From the NCBI GenBank assembly GCA_037577475.1, contig CM075202.1:9506501-9570500 (forward strand): a stretch of 64,000 nucleotides of DNA, in the 5' to 3' direction. The number at the start of each line of letters is the position of its first letter. Within the stretch, counting starts at the first letter, position 1. Positions 36,401-49,063 of the stretch are shown one piece after another. The notes below the pieces were generated by a model. That model was not told where the DNA came from, searched no databases, and saw nothing but the letters and a program-made list of their open reading frames with translations. Origin of the DNA: Chaunax sp. Z400 (taxonomy: Eukaryota > Chordata > Actinopteri > Lophiiformes > Chaunacidae). The translations under genes and the position numbers were made by a program.

Positions 36401-39400
36401 TATCGCCGTTGCCTTGAATCTGAGATTTGTCAAAATCACTTCACATACTGTGAATACTGTACATACTGTCGGCTAACACACAAAGAAATGCGGGTTGGTG
36501 CTGTATCTTATGTGTGGAAACACATCAAGTCAGCTTTTGGACATTTAAGACTTGTTGGATCGTTGTTGTCAGGGTTTCATGCCCTGCATTGTCATTTAAG
36601 TATCTGCTAAATGTCCAAGTCTCGTTAGACAAAGCTGAGACGTATTTCAGTCAATGTTTCAGATTCACATGTAGATTCCAAGATGTTTCATAGTATGTCA
36701 TGATAGACATGGACACAAATATATAGCTTCACTCAAGAAATTATTCAAATAATCTGCCCTTTAACTGGATTGCATGCAAATTTGCTCACAGTGTCGGTCT
36801 TGAAATTGAGTCAAATAGGGCAAATACAATGGAGCAGTTGAATGAATGAATTAACTAAAAATCTCTTCCTGTATTTTTTTTTCAAGTGAGCAAAGAATGT
36901 GCATGCAATAGGTTGTGTGGGCTTGCTAACAGCCCCCACAATATCATCATCATTGCAAATGATCTGCAGTTGTATCAGAACCCTTCAGACTACAGCCTGC
37001 AACAAAAGCTCATTCAACCACTTAGGCATCTCTTTTGCAACCCTTTATTTTGGGATGTCACTGTAGGGCAGATCCCTGTCTCACATAAAAGGTGTGTGTG
37101 TATTTGTTTTTAAATCAATAATTCCTTGCAAAGATGAATTACAAATGAACTAAAAGTGAACATTAGTTTTCGTTTTATGCATATAAGGAGTGTGACCTCG
37201 TGTACTTCAGGGGAACGCATACATGTAATTGCTTTGACCATCAATGTGATCGTTTGAAATGTGACTTTGCAGACATTAATGTTACTGATATCAGACAATA
37301 TGTGTGTATGTGTACGTTTTTGTGTCGGCATATGCAATATAGTTGCATTTGAAGGGTTCATGCAGTCGTGATACACATGCCGTTTAGGCCTGATTCCTTA
37401 TAGTAAGTGATTGGAGGGTGGCACATGCGCTCAGTTTGCTCTGGAGGATCCACTGCCCCGCCTCATTTTATTTCTCCTGCTCTTAGCTCAGACTTCAGAG
37501 TAATTCTCGGTTGTTACGATAAAAGCCTGTTTAAAAATATCTATTTTGAAACCAGTCAGAGGGCAGGTACTGAATAAATCTCCAGCAAAAATCGGAGTTG
37601 TGAGCGAGGGAATCATAGGTTACACTTCATTTTGAGATGATAGGATTACAGCTATTATTGGTAAAAATAAATAAATAAATAACGTTCCCTGATTATGGCG
37701 CGACTGTGTGTGTGTGGATACAAAGAGCTCTGATTTTTGCTGGCGCTGCCGCCCCACTTCCCAGGATACCAAGCATTGACTGGCACAGCAGGCGGACAGG
37801 AAAGGCTGCAAGCATAGCTACACACATGCTGCACATTCATTAACATGCAAGCACATGTCAAAATGGATTAATCTTTGTTGTCCACCCACATTTTCAAATT
37901 GTACTTCCTTCACATGTTTGTTTTTTTGTTTTGTTTTTTGTGCGGAGCTCATCTGTATTGAATAGATGAGACAAATGCACCTTTATGGTAGACAGTTAAT
38001 ATTTTAACATAATTACGTGTTTATGGATGATTAACTTTTTTACATCACATTCTACTTTATACCCAATAACACGCCAGTAAAGTTCATGATGATCTCTCTT
38101 AACACCATCAACACACACACACGCTTTTTCCTGTTTGTGTAGCCCATGGCAACGGCTTGGCAAGGACCCGTAGTGATGTCATCACTGATGTATCGGTGTT
38201 AGAGCGCGGGGGGGGGTGTGACCTCAGCTGAGGGGAAGTCCCAGAGGGCTCATATCAACTGCAGGCAGCGCTCCCCATCAGGACTTTCTCACACTCCGCT
38301 TCTGCACTAACAACTAAAGCTGTCCTGACCCCCACAAACCCCGCCCAATGTATAGTGGTGACCCACTATACATTTCTGCAATACACGTGAGGTGAAATGT
38401 TGACAGAGACAGAATGAACAAAGTTAGTGATATTGATTCCTATGAATTTACTTATAGTATTAAATAAGATGCAAGGATGCAACTAATCCTGCCTCCACAC
38501 TGACCCTTATTTATTTATTTTTTACACATTTCAACGTTAAAATATTTATGAAATGTGTCACTACGGACAATTTAGCTTCTACGTTTAATGTTTTAGCCAG
38601 TTCGGCAAACATTCTGGCTTCATGTGTATGAAACGAGGAGGGTGATGAATTATGATGCCTTTTTGTTTCATACATTTCTCACATATTTTAAGTTGGTGGC
38701 AGTAACATCCATGCACCCCAACCCTTTTATCCTAAAGTTAAAGGCTGGACCTTAGTTCAAGCCAACTGTATGGCAAGTATTTGTACTGATTTTCTTACAT
38801 TGAGTGTAAATAATGTCAGCCTTAACTTTGTGTATGTTATGACACAACTTTAAATGGTCAGTTTTTGTATATTCTTATTTAAATGGGGTGGAGTGATAGT
38901 ATTTCCTGTAAGGAAGGACAGTGGTTATGCTCATCAGCCTCAGTTTAAGACATTTGGCCTCTGGCACATGTGTTTTGTGTCTTTTTTTCAGTGGGCAACA
39001 CAGGCAGCTTTGTGTGTGTTACGGTCTGCTGTTGGCATCAGTGAATTTGTGCTGATATTCCAAAACTTAGATTCTGCTTTTTGACACACTATGGTCACAG
39101 TGCAGCAGGGACATCATATGACATGCCTCTGCCTTTTCCCCTCAGAATCCATCCAAGTTGGCAGAATGCTATATAGCCCTTGCCTCTTAATTCAAGCAGC
39201 AGTTGATCCATAAATGAATGGTTACCTCTTCCTCGGATATCTGCGCTACCAGCCAAGGATGGAAAAACAATCATAGATGGATACAGATTAGGAATGTGTG
39301 TTACTTAGTATGGTTTCCAGGCACAAGCATTGGCAGGCACATGTGCTCTTGTGCCCACGTATCAGTTCAGCTCAGCTCCGACGTGGGATGAAAAGTAAGG

Positions 39401-40785
39401 ATGAATTATGTTGTATATTCCTCTCTAGATTTGACCTCATGCAAAGGTACATGCTTAAGGGCTGTTGTAAAAAGAAAGGTGGGTCGACACAGAGAAGGGC
39501 TGAAATGAAAACACAGTGTGCTCTTAGTGTGTGAGAGGATGGGGGAGAGAGGGACAAGGAGGGAGAGGGACAAATGTCTGGTGGTTTACCAGAATGCAAG
39601 GGTGTAGTCTCTTTTATTCCAATGTGATGTCATTTTAACGTAGTTCTTAAAACTAATATCCATCATTAAAATAGCTCTCATTCATGACTTTTGTGCATTT
39701 TTTTAATGATACTGACATCACAGACTTAATGACGGTGGTTCATTACTGTCTTCAGGCTCCTATACCAAAAATGGATATTGTCTTGGTGCTCGGAGGCAAA
39801 CGTTTCATGTCAGGTCTTTTGTGTTATCGTTGCATTGCCCCAGGGGGAGCTGTTGCTCCAGCTGTAGATGGTAAATACCCTGCCCTGCCCTGTCCTCTCC
39901 TGCCCCCGGGATCCATGAGGATTAACAGACCTCATAAATGTTCCCTTTGTAACCTCCGTTAAGTCCTCTCTGCCCGTTTTTAGTCTCATGTTTAATTGCT
40001 GTGCCATGAAATTTACAATTCAGATCATATTTTTTTTACCTATTTTTGAGTAACTGACAATGGCTGTAGTTTACTCACCTTTCATTTTGCCATTACATCA
40101 TACCTAAACCTTAGGCCACACCTTTGTTTCCACCCCATGTCCACCTTCTCAGTCAGTCATTTGTGTAAATAATTACGTCAGAAGATCTAATGTAGTTATG
40201 ACTGAGCCAACAAAGCCGTGGAACTACACAGTGTCTCTGGGCACAGTCTATTGTAGCTCCAGTTTAAATTCACTGGGACTCAGTTCATCGTGTTGTGGTT
40301 CCGCTCACACCAGCTTTCAATCCCTGTAGATCGTATATGGTGAGTAAAATATTTTCCCGCTACACAAATTAAAACATGATAAGTGTTTATCTGAGGAACA
40401 GAGATTTGAAAAAGTAGCCTTGCTATGTCTATATGCGTAAATCCTATGTATACTACTGCCTATAACCTTTCTGTCACTATTAGCATTTGTATAATGTAAA
40501 TTAGTTTTTAATTATAATAACAAATACAGCTTTTGTTGTTGGCTTTTGATGAACAGTGATAAACAATTAAAACAATGCCGTATTGCTTCAAAACTTGCTT
40601 ATTGTACTTGAATAATAACTAAATGAAGTCAAACATATTGAATGGGCCCCCATGTAAGCTGTGGTGTTATAGTAGGTTTCCACCAATCTTCATCATATAT
40701 ATACTTAGCTCCACATCCCATAGATCTCCACCCACCCACCAGACTATGGGACCAAACCCAGAGAGGTAAGAATCTTCTCTCCAAA
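33416..40785. other. Intergenic; strand-asymmetric tract, two-strand-open stretch, regulatory-like cluster
   Basis: It includes a pyrimidine tract (34236-34297) facing a purine tract (34320-34436), open frames of 160 and 132 codons on opposite strands at 34790-35372, an X-box-like site at 35041-35054 and the 38144-38216 cluster. None of the open frames resembles a protein I know. No gene is called. Confidence 0.55.
38144..38216. promoter_or_regulatory. Candidate regulatory cluster: RFX-like half-site and 15-bp palindrome
   Basis: CCATGGCAAC (38144-38153) resembles the right half of an RFX X-box. AGTGATGTCATCACT (38172-38186) is a perfect palindrome around a central T and resembles an ATF/CREB-type site. 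A run of nine G follows at 38208-38216. Motif resemblance only. Confidence 0.25.
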
Positions 40786-40805
40786 ACACACACACACACA
40801 CACAC
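40786..40805. repeat. (AC)10 microsatellite
   Basis: Ten AC units. Confidence 0.92.
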
Positions 40806-43800
40806 TCTTGGAAACACACCTCCGCAGCTTTAATTCTCCTCCAGATATGGTTTAGAGAGCTTTAAATTGGTATACTCAAGTGGTCTGTGCTTTACAAGCC
40901 ATATGTGCTGTCGTCGTCTTTTTTTTTTTTTCTCCTCTGAGATCATCATGACCAGATCGTCTTGCAGCTGTCCCTCAATATATTCCAGACTTTGACGAGA
41001 ATAGAAGGGGCGCTGTGTGGATGGAGAAAAGAGGAGAGAGAAAGTTATTGAAACCGGGTTGTCCTTGGGTCCGTGTGGTTTGAGGCACATCTCGTGGGTG
41101 TGGACGGCGGTGGCAAGTGAATGATAATGCTGATGTTTTAGTAGAGAGTGCAGGAGAAGAAAGATGATCATCAGAGAGAAAGAGGACAAATGGTGTATTT
41201 GTCTGGGCTAAATGCCAGCTCCGCGCTACAGGATGTGGATGTCTTTTCAGCCAGCATGGGCTCAGCACCAAGACCCTGCTGCAGTACACCAACACAAGCC
41301 TCCTGTGGGGGTGTGTAAATGTGTGTTTGAGTATTCTTTGGGGGCCCCTAACTTGTGTTTATCCCTCCGATAAAATCATTTCCAGTATTTCGCAGCCTTG
41401 CAATATTTTGTAGCTCGTGTAATTAAACCAACAAGGTCTCAAGTTATTCCCAAACGTTTGCCCAGTTTCTAGCAGTAATGTAACACTTCTGCAGGTAACT
41501 TTTGTTCCTATAATGTGTTCAAAACAGCAGATCCATGCATTAGAAATGTGTCCTTATCTCAGACAGAGCCATCTCTATCCCCATCCTCAGTTTTACTCAT
41601 CCTCCATTTAATCTCAGCGGGTCCATTAACCTTTACACTGCTTCTGGTCCCACTGAGTCCACCTGGATCCAGAGAAGCTCCACTCTTCCAGGAGGGCGAG
41701 GGGCCAGTGGAGCAGACTCATTACTGGTGCTTTGGCTGACCTCTAACCCAGACTGGAAGGACAGCCATTAAACACACAAAGCTAATGACCGACGACTGCT
41801 GCATTTGCTTGTTCCATCAGAACTGGGTGTGTGTGGTTGTTTGTTGTTGTGCGTGTTCACATGTTGGCACAGGTTACACACTGATGTGTGTGGGGACACG
41901 CGGAGCAGAGTGACATAGGGATAAGGTGTGTAAAGGTGTGTTGATTGGTTCTGAGTGGCCATCTGGACCAGAGATTGCAGACGGGACTCCCTACCAGCCT
42001 GTAATGAGTCCCATCAGGGCCAGAGCCACCATCACCATGGCCTCTAAATTCTTTATGATCTCAAAGGTTCTGAGTCAGCCTGTTACAGCACAGAGTCATC
42101 CCTCGTAAAATGTTCAGATAGATCAATTAGGGTTGTAGCTGGATTGGTTGTAGTTTTTGGTACCTGAAATGTCCCCAGAAAGAAATGTCCAATCTGTAAT
42201 GTTGCTCTTTTAATTATTTGATCCACTAGTTTCTGATTTAAATCTTCTTTTTTTTTTGCTTATTTCAGACTATGTTCTTCAAGCTTCTTGCATTAGGAGA
42301 TCATCTAACATTGGGGAGTTTTTTAAACTCTTATGAAAACATTTTCAGTGATACCCAGCTCTAGTTCAAACTTTATTTTGCTGATAATTTATTGAATTTG
42401 GTTTCATACATAAAGAGAATGACAGTATTAGTGCATTGTGTAATTATTTAAGTATTGTTTCTTTGTGATCAAGGTGAGAACTCAAAGACTTGAAAGGCCC
42501 CCATGCAGACAGAGATTTAACTGTTTTCCTTTCCCTTATATGAGGATTAAGTTTATTTGTTTAAGTCCACAACTTTGACCAGGACCTCGTACGCCACAAT
42601 GCGAACCTGTTTAAGTGATTAGGAAAATATACAAGTCTTGTTTTGTGTGTTTGCGGCTTGACGCTGGCCCTGGGTTCATATTTTGCTAGTGTAAGCAGGA
42701 TCCTCTGGGCCAAAATGTGGGGAAATTCCTGTGAAAGTGGACGGCTACTGTGGTTGAGCTGAGCTTGCACTGTTTGTGTGTTGTGTGGTTGAGTGTCGCG
42801 TAGACAGCCAGACAGAGACAGATTGAGATGGTGAGGGTTTTTTTCAATGGAATGAGACACTGACAGTGTGGCTGATGGTTGGCCTACCTGACATGTGTGC
42901 TGCTGTGTGCCATGTAAGCTACTGCTCTTGTTGTTCACAACAACATAGGTCGGTGGAGGTTATATATTATCTTCATTCGTAGATACTGTATTTGTAAAAC
43001 AGTATTGTATTGTGTTTTCTCTTTCTGGTTTTTGAACTTGAATAATAGTAAGGGGAAACTATTTAACTATGGTTCCTGTCCAGTGTAGTATCTCCGACTA
43101 CATACCGGTATAACCCCTAAAAGCACAGATTATTGGGATGTGGTTGAATCTTAATGTTGAAAATCCCTCTGCACTGAGGTCTTGATATTCACCCACTTGT
43201 GAATTATGAGTTAGAGGGAGATTTTTTTTGCATGTCAGCATGTATTTTAACATGGCTTTTTATTTGTCTCTAATGTGAAAATGGCCAAGTATGTGTGACA
43301 GATCATGTGCTGCGGGTTGTGTGTGAGATATATGATGGCTGTGTGAACACTGACTGTAATTACAGAGGGTTGTACCACAGAGCATGGGGCTGGCCTTGGA
43401 ACAAGTTATTATAACATCTAATACATTACCAAATGTCAGCCTTATCTGCAGCCTTTTCCTCTAACTATATGATATCTGTAAATCTGCAGGAAAGTGAAGC
43501 TCTAAGTGCTCATGATTCATGATTTTTTTTTTTTTGTAAGAAAAGTTTACAAATGTCAACTTCAAATGGTTTCATATTTGAGTTGCAGTTTTTCAGACGG
43601 CTCCTTATTATGTGTCAGTCTATCTGTCTGCTAATGCATGTGTGCCAAGCATAATGTGTCATCTCCACATGATGGATTTTCCTCTCACCACACTCCACAA
43701 GACAATCTGACGTTTTGCTGCTTCTGTAGAAACTGAAAGACTGAAAGTTTGTTTTCTAGTCTCCAGTGGTCAGATGACCACAATACCAGAGCCTAACTTC

Positions 43801-45222
43801 TGATTTCAGGATTCTACAAATTAAAAAAAACAAAACACCAACCATTGCAAAACATCCATTAACAGTGCCAGAATGCATTAGTGTTCGACCGAGATTTGTA
43901 ATCTCAGCTTCTTTCTGTGGTACCTCACTGCGTGCTGCATGGCTGAGAGTGTTTAGGTGGAGACAGCAGAGATAGACCCATAAAATCTTTATGGAGGCCC
44001 ACTGGCTACTGTCTTGTTAGCACGGGATCTGTATAGTAAATGCAACGTTTCCCGCTGTCTGCATGTGTGAATGTGTATACATGAATGTGCATGCATGCCT
44101 GTGAGCCTATATGTATGTTTTTGTGCCCCATAAACCTGAAGCAAGCATGATAAACCTGAGCTTTAGATGAAACTGTAGGGTATTATTATGTGTTTGGAGC
44201 ACAAATGGCCAATAAAAACTGGCTTTACTCTATCTAGCTCAGAGGCTAACATGTGGCAGAGCATCTGACTTGACATAAAAGCAGAAAGTCATAGAAAGTC
44301 CGGTGTCTTGAATGAAAAGTGGGCCTGTGTTCTGTGGTTTGTAAGTATATTTGACAGCAGTAGGGGGCACCACTCTGGCCCGTTTAAGTAGGTTGAGAGG
44401 TGGAGGAAAAGATGTCAAATCACACTCTCGGGAAAGCCACTGATTAGCAAGAAACTAATGAAAAAGAATACAAAAAATATTGTTCTTGTTGTTCTTGAGA
44501 TTTAAGGTGCATTCCATGATTTTTTTAGCAAGTACACTCATATAATGATCAAATCACATCCAGCACTCAAGAGGCACCTTCCTTATTACCACAGGTTGTA
44601 TTAAAAAAAAAAAAAAAAACTTGCTCTGGCAACTGTCATATCTGTCAGGGATAACCAAATATAGTTCTGTTGCAATGAAGTAGCTAGTATACATGAGACA
44701 GCCACAACTACGAGAGCATTTGTTAAAGTCAATCATTTTACTCCAATACATTTGTTTTTATGATAATCGTATTCTTCCTTACTGTTCTGGGCAACAGCTA
44801 GTTTTATTGTAGTGGAGCAGACTTTCAAAGTAATTTCAAATATTTAACTACACGGGAACACAAGGGAGAGTGCACACAGTAACAAACACAAAAGGCCCTG
44901 AACTGCGACAAATGCAAGCTTTGTTATCTGCATGCATATCTGTGTAATCGTTCTACTCCATTGTATCTCATAACCCAATAAAAACGTATCTAACCTGAAT
45001 CTATAATAAGACAATGAGGAGGATTGTGTCATCACGGTTTTATTTCTTTATGCCAAATTACACATGAACAAATCAAGAGCAGCATTGTGAAAGGAAGACA
45101 AGTAAGTAAAACATATGAAGACGGGATTAGACTCGATGGAGGAATGAAGATTAGAATATGTCAATTATGATACATTATTATAAAATGTTAATCAAATCTC
45201 ACATCAACAAACAAACTGTTTA

Positions 45223-45265
<43 letters not shown>

Positions 45266-46193
45266 TGGTGGTGAAAAGCAGATGAATATGTTTGGAAGTG
45301 CCCTTCTTCACAATGTTGAAGACATTTTTTAAAACCAAACTTTCTGAGAGAGACAAATGTGAAAACATAACCTCCTTTGAGGAGGCAATAAGTAAAATTC
45401 CAGCATAGTATGTCGTAAGAGCAGTGAATGCTCCTGCCCCACTTTCATGCTCTTTCCTCATTGTGAAACCAGTATATCTAATGCAGAGCCCCAGTACGCA
45501 GATTGGATTACCAGTCAAATATATGACATACTGGGCATTAGCAGTGAGCCTGGCACTGCCACCCTGACACCAACGCAGCTGCCGGCCGAGTCTCATGACC
45601 CCCATCCACAGTGAGATCAACACATCACCACTGTCTGCACCTGTTGCGTCACACAAACAAATAAATAAACATGCTTGTTTTTGTCAAGAACGCCTGTTCT
45701 CTTGAAGAACCCTGTTTTTTTTGTTCTACTCAAGCACGGCTGTGGAAATCATTTTTAACAAACACACATGCCCACCAAGCTCCGAACACAGAGCTCTCAC
45801 TCAAAAGGACTCTAACATTCCAAACTTTGCTGTTCATACCTCTGGAAGCTCACTTACACGCAAAATAACATCTGCCCTTTCAGTCGCGCCTGATTAAAAC
45901 ACCCTGGAATGTCAGTTCACACACTCACGCACGCACACAACAGTGTAACACAATCATCTACCACATGTCCATGGTCGTATACGCTGCATAGAGAAATCTG
46001 GGACTCCAGGGGCTTAAGCAGAAATATGCTTTGTTATATTATCAGTGTTTCTTTCTGCGCACAGCACATGAAAGGGACCTTCACTTACCACTGGATTAAT
46101 AAATGCATGGATTACTACTTGTGAATCCATTTCAGAAATGTTTGTGTCTGTGGGAGGCCCAAAATAAATTACCCAGTTGACAACACAATTCAC
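40806..46193. other. Intergenic; two weak minus-strand exon candidates
   Basis: A minus-strand segment at 40830-41012 is preceded by a good acceptor-like sequence, and a 131-codon minus-strand frame lies at 45261-45656. Neither can be assigned to a family and neither is called as a gene. Poly-A (about 44602-44620) and poly-T (40919-40931) runs are present. Confidence 0.5.
45224..45266. repeat. (ATT)n microsatellite, about 14 units
   Basis: An ATT trinucleotide array of about 43 bases. It provides stop codons that end the minus-strand open frame at 45261-45656. Confidence 0.95.
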
Positions 46194-46231
46194 TTTTCTT
46201 TCTTTTTTTTCTTTCTTTTTTTTTCTTTTTT
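46194..46231. repeat. Interrupted poly-T / TTTC tract
   Basis: A pyrimidine-only run of T with scattered C. It resembles a degenerate (TTTC)n simple repeat. Confidence 0.85.
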
Positions 46232-46673
46232 ATTTAAATTCCTTAAATGAAACATGAAGTATGCAAGGACTTGTGCAACAAAAAAGAATTCCAGTGAAAA
46301 TGTGTCGTCTGACTTATAGTGGAATCACAGGCCTTGTTGCTACAAACCCCGACAACCCTCTGATCGTTTTTCCCTTTATCCTGTCTGCATCTCGGTGACA
46401 CTGACAAATGTTATTTTATATCTCTGCCCTGCCTCCCTCCATCACGTTGACACCCACACAGGATATTGTGCTGCATTGTGTACACTTTGTGCATTCCCCA
46501 CATATCCAGATTGTTTACGCTGACACACAGTGCACTGCACAAGCTGTTGAAAAAGTCTTGACAGCCGGTGTGTGTTGTACCAACAGCCGGTTGTCACATG
46601 CACCCTCATACCTAGGCAGACCTTTTCCATTTGATGTTGTCCTCGGCATTCCCCCTGTTGTGTTGTCTCAGTT

Positions 46674-46676
<3 letters not shown>

Positions 46677-46743
<67 letters not shown>
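46677..46743. repeat. (CT)n microsatellite, about 33 units
   Basis: A perfect CT array of about 67 bases. It is a homopurine/homopyrimidine mirror tract able to adopt triplex (H-DNA) structure. Leu/Ser-rich open frames across it are artefacts. Confidence 0.97.
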
Positions 46744-46745
<2 letters not shown>

Positions 46746-49006
46746 TTTCTAGCCTAGAGCAATTCCTGTGTTGGTGTTTGAGGTTAACATTTCCTCAGCG
46801 CTCAGAAGACTCCAGTGTTATGGTTGTTCACCCTATGAAAAGTAATACCTAGAGCACACAAACAGCAAGCACCAGGCATTCATTACTCCCTCAAAGTATT
46901 GTTTTCAGTGGAGGGACCAGTGTGTTGATTTAATTCAATGAGCTGCTCAGCTGGGGGAGGGGACCAAAGAAACAGTAATTAATTGTCATGCTAATTGGAC
47001 TGGTGTGATAACTCCCAAGCAAGATTCAGTGGCCTGTGAAGCACCGTGGGACTGGCCTTGACTGGTTAATCATCACACACACATATTCTCTTGCACATTT
47101 GAATACACCTGTGTGCACACACACAGATACATAAGTATAATAAATGCTCACAGCCAGACAGGTTTAAAAAAAAATAAATGTCGGGGTGGGACTGTCTGTA
47201 TTTCGACCCATAGATGAAGCAGAATAAATGATCTGAAAATCTTGATAGGAGAGAAGACGGGCTGAAAACATAGAGATAAGAGTTCAGCACATTTGATCTC
47301 ATTAAGCTTTGGGTATAAACCTATATATGTTGATTTTTTTTTAAAAAGAATTTGATGGATGAAGACATTCATACGTGACGGTTGTGTGGTCGTGTAAAGC
47401 ATTCCTTAAAAGCGTCGGTGGTGCCCTTGATGTCTGTCAACCATATTGTTAATCACCCCCGTCAGCCTAGTTTGTGACTCCCCCTGGTTCTATTTTTAAG
47501 GCCTGGGGTCACTGACCTCCAGGAAGGGTCACTCTCACTATCAGGGGAGGTCCAGCATGGCTTTACTTCAACGCCATCTGAATTCTTTTTCTATCTCAGG
47601 GTCCCTCTCTACATCTCATCGCTCCACCTTTTAGTCCTAACAAATCATGGTTACGACTAAATATTAGTGGACTTTAACGTCCAGTGTGATGTTCATAACG
47701 ATGCAGACGACCTCCAAGAATCACAAAAAATTACAGTATTTTCATCACCGTGTTGTTTTTTCACAACTGAATCAGTTTTATACTAATTAATGTTTTGCCA
47801 TCAGACTTCATAATCTTCCATCTTTTCTTCCTCTCTATTCTATCCGTTCTCTGCACTTCGCTTTACCCAACCCACGAGTGTGCTGCCTGCGTTTTGCGAT
47901 AACCTTACTGAGTCATCCATAGTAATAAAAAAAGAAATTTACACAATGCCACACTGGTAATCCAGGAAGAAGGTCATGAAAGGAAATGTATCACCTCAGT
48001 GGAATTTTATCCAAGTGTTTCTCGTTATTTAGCCTGTGGGCATGCTTGAGGGGTTAATTAAAGGACACGGTGGGAGATCAGTTGATTATATGTAGATGTG
48101 AGGTCCCTGTAATGCTTTCAGTAAAACAAAACTAGAGGGCCACTTTTTTTTCCTCATCCTGTCATGTTCTACATTATTTCTTCCAATTCCTACATGGCCC
48201 TGCAAATTTAACAAATGCCTTCAGTCCCAATCCCGTCACTTTGTAGCGTGAGACTTTGCACAGCCTCTAAACAATAGATAATTCTAATTGTGCTATAAAA
48301 GAGTAATTAAAGGTTCATGCTGTAATTGTGTGTGGGACATCTAATTTGTGAAAATAGGCTTGTTTTTAGCCGATTTGTGTAGATAAAATAGTCTGAAAAT
48401 GCCTGCAAGGCTGAAACGGCTTTGGCATGCAAATGACTGTCTGATATAAATGCCTCCTGTCTCCATCTACTCCAGAGGTTTTTGCTCCGTTCCAAACATG
48501 ATGACGCGGTGCAATTTCCCCTCCCAGGATCACCACAGGAGAAGAAAAAAAAAAAAAAGGATGTATGATGAGGCAATGAAACCATACATAATAGGCAGAA
48601 TAAAAGATAAGAGAACAGACGAAAGAAGACAGATGAAAGACCGGGAAAGTTTCAAAATAACTTTAATTCTTGACATCTGTCCACGTCCTGTGTTCAAATG
48701 ACATCATCCTTTTCATGGAGAAACCCATATATTTTGAAAACCACGCAATAAGCTCACATCCTACTTCCACGGTACATTTATAGACACTGAATTGGTTGCA
48801 GGCACATGCTCCATGTTTTGCCCTTATTTCAAACCAAATGTTCACGTTCCCCAAAGAGCTGATCAAAGGAGACGCCTCTTTAGCATGTAATAAATTGACA
48901 ATTAGCATACGGGGAAATAACTAGCAAGTGACTTGTGTTTCCTCTTGTCTGGCAACGTGACACCTTGATTAGTGCTTAGTGTGAAGAGAGAAGGGGAAAG
49001 GGGGCT

Positions 49007-49063
<57 letters not shown>

